NCBI GenBank assembly: GCA_012184525.1
Contig: WOFQ01000057.1
Location: forward strand, 124,001 to 188,000
Length of the DNA: 64,000 bases
Source: Xenoacremonium recifei
Taxonomy: Eukaryota; Ascomycota; Sordariomycetes; Hypocreales; Nectriaceae
Direction: 5' to 3'
A program made the translations under genes and the position numbers. Positions 58,138 through 64,000 of this stretch are shown in pieces; the first letter of the stretch is position 1; each line of letters opens with the position of its first letter. The notes below the pieces were generated by a model that did not search any database, was not told the DNA's origin, and saw only the letters and a program-made list of their open reading frames with translations.

Positions 58138-58449
58138 TTGCATTCTTGCATACTTTGACTCAGCGCCCAAGATTTTCTAAATTTTGAGCAGATCCATCCA
58201 CTTGGAGATAATACTCTTCCCAAATATGAATATCCTTCTCATAACTCCTACTACTATTTCATGTTGTGTGGGCAGCACCTCAATAAACACTTCGAGTCTT
58301 TCTTTGGTGCAATTTCCCAACGTCCATACAAAGCAGATCTACCCAAAAGACTAGCATGTTGATAAGAATGCAAGGTATACATCTCTGATTATAACCAACA
58401 AGAGCCTGAGGCATGATTGCCTCTTAAATCACTACTTCGTCGAAGCTAA
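58138..58449. other. Intergenic, tail-to-tail
   Basis: The spacer is AT-rich and I found no feature in it. Confidence 0.5.
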
Positions 58450-59567
58450 CTATACGCCGCCATTCTCCTTTGAAGGATTGTCTGTCTTCTTATTGTTGCG
58501 CACATGGGGTTTCATATCGCCATCCACCCCAAGCCATAAGAGATCTGGCCTGCTATAATGCCCACAAACATCCACGAATGCGCGAGCCTTCATGGCATCA
58601 TCCAAGTCCAGCGTCGCATAGATAATACCTTCCTCTGTTTCGGGAATGCTCTCGGTGAGTTGGCGGCCATCTGGTGCAAATATTGCTGAGCATCCACCGC
58701 CTGGAACACACATCATAGCACCAGGATGGATGCGCATCTTTTCGATTCCAGCCGAGGTGATCACTGCGGTTGTGTGGAGAACGAAAGTCTGAGATTCGAT
58801 GGCATACGTACTGGCAATGGATTGGGTGCCTATTAGGATCAGTGTCAATTGGGGGAGTATAGACGGATCAAATGAGGTTCTGTTACCTTGACGGGACATG
58901 GACCACATCTCCTCGCCTCCCTCATGTCCATGTAGCGGGGGCCAAGCAGCGACATGAAGTTGTTCTCGCTGTGAGTAGGTGTGATATTTCAGCAGCGGCT
59001 GGATATGTTCCCAACAGCATAAGGCTCCAACGCGACCGATTCCCGTGTCAACAACACTGCTGAGACAGTCGGCAGAAGCATCACCAAAAATGGTTCTCTC
59101 CATATGCGTAGCCTTGATCTTGCTCCTCAAAGTAAGGATGTTTCCATCGTCACCAATGATGGCCTGGGATATATACAGCGAGTGATTCCGGTTCTCAGAA
59201 AAACCAAGCACGACGATGATTTTGTTCTCGGCTGCGCAGTTTCGAATCTTGAGCATCTCAGCTGAGTCGACACTCAACGAGTTTTGGATATAACGGGTGG
59301 TCAATTCCATGTCGACGGGACGGGACCTTTGGCAGCATGGTTATTAGTGGTCCCTCTCTTGCAATTGCTCTTTTTCAATACATACCATATCCAGGCTGGG
59401 TAGCCAGGGATCCAGCATTCTGGGAACGTCACAATTTGTGCGCCTTGCGACGCAGCTTTGGCGATGAGACCGCAAGTCTTTTGGACGGTAGCATCAAGGT
59501 CGAGCCACACGGGCTCGGCCTGAGTGACTGCCACCCGGACTTGCGAAGGCTTGGATGCTGTTGACAT
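58450..59567 (-). CDS. Nitrilase/cyanide-hydratase family enzyme
   Basis: Three exons (59567-59386, 59326-58887, 58829-58450) give 333 residues. The catalytic triad is complete: Glu50 in TFPECWIPGYP, Lys130 in SKIKATHMER and Cys165 in ALCCWEH. A further family segment is EQLHVAAWPP. The enzyme would convert a nitrile to an acid and ammonia, or HCN to formamide. The short C terminus suggests a nitrilase rather than the long-tailed cyanide hydratases. The second intron is a multiple of three and open, but splicing restores GTQSIASTYA. The start at 59567 is preferred; ATG 59612 in the same frame is in weaker context. It is divergent from the MFS transporter. Confidence 0.92.
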
Positions 59568-60144
59568 GATTGCGAAGGTGTGAATGATCTTCTCTATGCC
59601 CTTGAGCAGCATATACTGGGGATTTATAAGGCGAGACTGTAACTCATGCCCGTTATCCGGCTACCCATTATCCGATGTTGATCGGTGACATCGTATTAGT
59701 GATAAGAACTCCCGTATCATCCTCGGTCAAAATACCGTGTAGAGAGCCCGCTGGTATCGGAGCGGAACGTTCAGATCCGCCGCTAAGATCTTGGATTCTT
59801 GATGAGTGCGGGGTATCATGGCGGCTTGTACAATGCCGCCGCTAACTCCAACTTTCCCAAGCGTCCGATTGCATTTCATTCTCCTTATCATGGCGGAAGT
59901 ATCGTGAGCCGTGGTAGCTAGATCTTCTAGAGACGATGTTTGCATCGCAATCCTTCCTATAGGTGGAAATGGTCCAGAACGGTTCCCTGATGACATTTTT
60001 GGAGGAGAAAGTGACGAGGACGGGGCGAGTCGTGCGTATAAGTTAATACAGTCTGCCCGCTATGCCTGCACAGCAATCTGTTAGATCAGATAATACCACT
60101 GCCACAACAGCGTCTCTCCCATTTTGATACATTTGCCGACAACT
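59568..60144. promoter_or_regulatory. Divergent promoter, nitrilase and MFS transporter
   Basis: A TATAAA-like box on the minus strand lies near 59615-59622. TGATAAG at 59700-59706 and other GATA matches near 59885 and 60087 are possible nitrogen-regulator sites. Confidence 0.4.
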
Positions 60145-61824
60145 ATGGTTTATGGTATCTCGGAGCCCCAGCATGCGTCCGGGCTTCCACCGGGAACTGC
60201 TAAACTCGAGGAGCCTCACGGCGAACATGGTGCTGACGCCGTCCTGGTTCCTCAGCCCTCTGAATCGCCCAAGGATCCCCTCAACATGCCTCGAATCCGC
60301 AAGGAGCTTTACTTTCTGACTCTCATATACGGCGCATGTGTAACAGGGGTGGTTGGGCCCGTTCTCGTACCCGGCTTCAGCATCGTGGCAGTAGCTTTCG
60401 ACATTGGTTTGACGGACGTGACGCTCTTAAACGGCTCCCTCGTGATGGCCTTGGGCGTGAGTGCATATGTTTGCGCCCCGTTTTCTGACCTCTTTGGCCG
60501 GCGACTAGTCTACCTCACAACTTCGCTTTTGATGATGGCCGGATGTGTTTGGGCTGGATACGCCAATACGTACCACAGTCTCCTAGGATCACGTATCTTC
60601 CAAGGACTGGGCATGGGTGCGTTCTTCTCTCTTGCCGGCACAGCATCTATCAACGACGTCTTCTTCGTCCACCAACGCGGAAGACGCGCAGGTCTTTGGA
60701 ACTTCGCAGTCATTGTATGCGTCAACATTGCTCCTGTCATCAGCGGATACATTATCACTGGGCTGAGTTGGCAGTGGAGCTTCCGGGTCCTGGCCATCGC
60801 CTTCGGGCTCGCCTTCATTCTGTCGTTCCTGTTTCTTCCTGAAACCTTGTTCAAGCGGAACGTAATGATCGAGAATATCGACGGACAAGCACCTACTTCC
60901 CCACAAGTCTTAGAGGCCGGCGAAGACAATTACAAGCCACCTACAGTAGCCTCTGCAGTCAACATCGCATCAGCGTCAATAAAGACCTTAGAAGCCACGC
61001 CTTCTAGCCAAAAGAGTCCCTCTCTATGGAGTGAAGTTCTCGGATTGCAGGACCTGGAGATTATGCCCCTCACACGCCTCCTTCCAATGCTGTTTACGCC
61101 GTTTGCCCTCCTTAGACATCCAGCAGTCATTTGGGGATGTGCAATGTGGTCTGTCACCTTCAGTTGGACCATCATACAAGGCGCCGTTGCTGTCCAAATC
61201 TTCGAGGCACCTCCATTCAATCTCTCCCCGGTCGCCGTTGGGCAGCTCATCGGTATACCGCCGTTGATCGGCTCAGCTCTGGGGACTGTCTTGGGAGGCT
61301 GGCTATGCGACTTCGCTGCTAAAATAATGGCCGTGCGGAACGGGGGCATTTATGAGCCTGAGTTTAGGTTAACTGTCATGGTACCCAGCATCATTACCAC
61401 CGGCATTGGTGCCTATGGGCTTGGGATTGCCATTGAAAGAGGGTTAAACATCTATGCCAGTGCGGTTTTCCTCGGCTTTCTCAACTTCGGTGTCGGAGTA
61501 GGTTGCACCGGAATAGTGTCCTATACAAACGACGTTTGCAGAAATCAAGTTGCTGAGGCGTTTGGCATCGCAATGGTAAGCACTCAGCATGAGAGACCCT
61601 ACTGGCAGATGCATGACACGTAGAGTGCTAATTGGTATTTCTTGTTCCAGTTGATAAAAAGTGCGTATGCCTTCGGCCTCACCTTCATGCTCAATGATTA
61701 CTACATGAACCACGGAGCCGTTGTCTTCTTCACGACATGGGCGGCGTTAACCACAGGCGTCACATTGACAACTATCCCCATGTATATATTTGGGAAATTG
61801 GCACGTTCACAATTTCGGATATGA
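60145..61824 (+). CDS. MFS transporter (DHA1 type)
   Basis: Two exons (60145-61575 and 61651-61824) encode 534 residues. The hydrophilic N terminus contains DPLNMPRIRKELYF, a frequent lead-in of this family. APFSDLFGRRLVYL is the loop 2-3 motif, and GSRIFQGLGMGAFFSLAG and RAGLWNFAVIVCVNIAPVISGYI include the motif-C region. A central loop of about 80 residues precedes six more helices. Start 60145 is the first ATG; the frame is open upstream only through a TTG. The intron 61576-61650 ends the first frame at a stop, and the second exon supplies the last helix. Its position opposite the nitrilase suggests import of a nitrile or export of its product. Confidence 0.92.
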
Positions 61825-62698
61825 GCAGTCGAGCCAGCGGAATAGGTACAGAGGTAGATGACGATTTGCAATCCTTCGCCAATGACTTGGCAGGAAATGC
61901 TGTACGTACTCATTAATCGTCATAAAACGCGTTTAGGACAACTTGTCGCGTCTTATCCTAGCGCGTTTCAATGGTGGGAATCGCAATGTCAACAAAGCAG
62001 TGTCTCATTTCGGTCCGGACATACTCCGTAAAAGTCTCCGAGATCTCCAAAATCTAACTATAGGGTAAGACGACAAGAGGGCAAGAAAATCACAAGTATA
62101 TCGGTTGAATTTCGATAAAAAATGATCAAATCCTTTATTTAACTAGGTCTAGTTAATATTCTAATTATTCCTTATTATTTTAAATCAAGTATATGTGCAT
62201 TTCACCTTGTTCTCACATAATGTTGATGTTTCTCTCTTTTGTCTGTGATGTTAAGGACAATTTGTACTAGACCTATTGTATTTTGACTAGCAATTTGCAA
62301 AATATCTTCTCTACCCCTTCCCGGCCCCCGGAACACGTCGGATAAGAGTTAATAGGACTTTTGGTCTCTTAGAAGCATACTGGTGAAGTAAGGATCTTTG
62401 GCACATTACAGTGAGAAATTCCGAAGAGGATTTTGCCAGCATCATTGCGCGTGATATAGAGTCATCTGATATAGCACGTGATAAAAAGAACCATGTTTAT
62501 CACTCTTATCGTCCTTATCGCACTCCCATATCTACGCCAATCAAGACCGCCCTTGAGACAGACCCATTCCTTCAGTCCCCCTTGTCATCTTGCCCCTTTC
62601 AATTGCTATCCGGAGAGTCCGACATAATAAGAGACATTAAATCCTGTTTCATCTTATTGTGGATCTAGGTGCCTCCTTGAACCCCGCAACGACATCTC
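61825..62698. promoter_or_regulatory. Intergenic, upstream of the last regulator
   Basis: This region is AT-rich. The repeat 9-mer TACTCCGTA is at 62022-62030. No gene is seen. Confidence 0.4.
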
Positions 62699-64000
62699 AT
62701 GGATCCTGAAGAGTCTCGCGCAAGAATTGAAGTCGCCTGTGAGGTCTGTCGGAAGAGAAAGCGAAAAGTACTGAATCATGCTGCGCACTCCCTCATTGAA
62801 GTCGAACTGAAGTGCTGATGCAGCAGAAGTGCGACGGCGAACACCCTTATTGTTCATGGTGCCTCAAGAACAATCTAGAATGCCGATATATCGTTGATAG
62901 GCCCAAAAAGTAGTCCTTATTATGTTGTCCTGCTCATGCTGTAGTCTTGATGCTGACGCGAGATAGGAGGCGTGTTAATGCTGGCTATGTGGCGAACCTA
63001 GAGGACCAGTTGAGCCTGCTTAAAGAATATGTCCAAAAGTTAGAGGCTTTGGCGCCACCAGCGCAGCGGCCTGAGCAGATCACTGATATTCTCTCCGACA
63101 ATGATGTAGCGACATCGCCAAACCACGCCTCATCAAGGCTCGCGCCAGATCCATCTTCAGAGATCAAAAACGCTACGTATTCGAGCGATACTTCCCTGAG
63201 TAGGGAGGGCGATTCGTCAGCTATTGATGATGTTGGCTCTATGATTTGGAAAATGACGATCTTAGATGACGGCGAGACATCCTTCACAGGCCCGTCGGGA
63301 AACTTTGGGTTTTCGCTCAGCCAACGCAATGTCAATCCAGACGAGTACAGGCGGAATCCAGATGGTCCTGTCATCCTAGAAACGTCAGGGCACGAGGTTG
63401 ATGAGAAGGAACTAGCCGCCCTTTTCGAACGTTACATCTCTTCAATTCACCAGTTCACAGATCCTGAGTTACTTTCCAAGCTCAACAGAAACCCGTCACC
63501 AAGTTTAGAGCTTCTTCGATACTCCATGCTGGCAGCAGGAGCCCTTTACACCGACGATTCTAGGTTGCAGAGACTCGGAGAAGACTTTTCGGCAATGGCT
63601 CAGCAGATTGTAGTGCGACACTGCCGCATATATCCTATTGCGACAACTGTCCTCGCCCTGATAATATTGTGTTGGAGGGAGCTTGCACTGGAACATGAAA
63701 ACATGGCGTGGATGTATAATTGTAAGTGAACCTCAGTATAGCTTGAATTTGGTTTGTTCACTTATCACGAGTAATGTCAGCGATGGCTGCCAGTTTGACA
63801 CTTCATCTTGGTCTCCATGTCAGTTCTTTGGACAACGTGTACCAGTCAGAAGCCAGCTCGTCGACCCAGATCGAAACTGGAGACTCCTCTCCCCAGTTAA
63901 GAAATAGAGCATTTTGGGCATTTCTCCTTCTTGATAGGTTCGTGGTAACCTCAGAACCCATATATACCCCTTGAGCCTGTGTTATCCTCAATTGTTGATA
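62699..64000 (+). CDS. Zn(II)2Cys6 transcription factor, 3' partial
   Basis: Exons read so far are 62699-62767, 62830-62909, 62967-63721 and 63781-63937, after which another intron appears to start at 63938 and the window ends. The first intron must end at the AAG before 62830 to give exact 2-6-6-2-6 cysteine spacing (CEVC, KCD, CSWC, ECRY). The cluster is followed by a coiled coil (NLEDQLSLLKEYVQKLEAL) that would dimerise it. The fungal_trans domain begins near LAALFERYISSIHQF and continues through AWMYNSMAASLTLHLGLHV and RAFWAFLLLDR. It is a candidate regulator of the nitrilase/HD block upstream. Confidence 0.87.

Noticed and set aside
62411..62668. 85-residue ORF before the last regulator
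   Set aside because: It begins at a non-ATG codon, lacks features and lies in AT-rich promoter DNA.

Overview
The window looks like nuclear DNA of a filamentous ascomycete (Pezizomycotina; Eurotiomycetes such as Aspergillus or Penicillium fit best, but I cannot fix the genus). The evidence is gene spacing, many 48-77 base introns with GT...AG ends and CTRAY-like branch sites, five Zn(II)2Cys6 regulators plus an AflR-type one, and families typical of these fungi. I assembled 30 protein genes by joining exons by hand; 28 are complete and two run off the ends (1-1010 and 62699 onward). I saw no rRNA, tRNA, CRISPR array or recognisable transposon.

Layout. 1-10.2 kb: end of a FAD monooxygenase, a Cys-rich single-pass membrane protein, an NmrA/isoflavone-reductase-like protein, a metallo-beta-lactamase-fold hydrolase and a secreted GH78 alpha-L-rhamnosidase. 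10.6-16.2 kb: a drug-type MFS transporter, an AflR-type regulator and a nine-exon LaeA-like methyltransferase, which resemble secondary-metabolism accessories without a backbone enzyme. 17.2-25.6 kb: an aspartic protease without a signal peptide, a second NmrA-like protein, a type I sulfatase, and a regulator with two complete Zn2Cys6 clusters in tandem. 26.8-34.5 kb: a small unknown protein, then a divergent pair made of a coiled-coil, STAND-like protein and a large AAA+ ATPase.

34.6-53.8 kb is the most coherent block. It holds a Zn2Cys6 regulator, delta-1-pyrroline-5-carboxylate dehydrogenase, a FAD amine/amino-acid oxidase ending in a peroxisomal AKL signal, a Dal5-like MFS permease, a DUF3445 haem-dependent oxidative N-demethylase, a class II aldolase, a class III aminotransferase, a second Zn2Cys6 regulator and a C45/acyltransferase-type Ntn hydrolase. 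Together these steps could take a proline- or hydroxyproline-derived N-methylated compound in, demethylate and oxidise it, then transaminate and cleave the product. That reading is inference.

54.1-64 kb: a small secreted protein with ten cysteines, then an HD-domain (cyanamide-hydratase-like) protein, an alpha/beta hydrolase, a nitrilase/cyanide-hydratase-family enzyme, an MFS transporter and a further Zn2Cys6 regulator. This could be a small cyano-compound or nitrile utilisation cluster.
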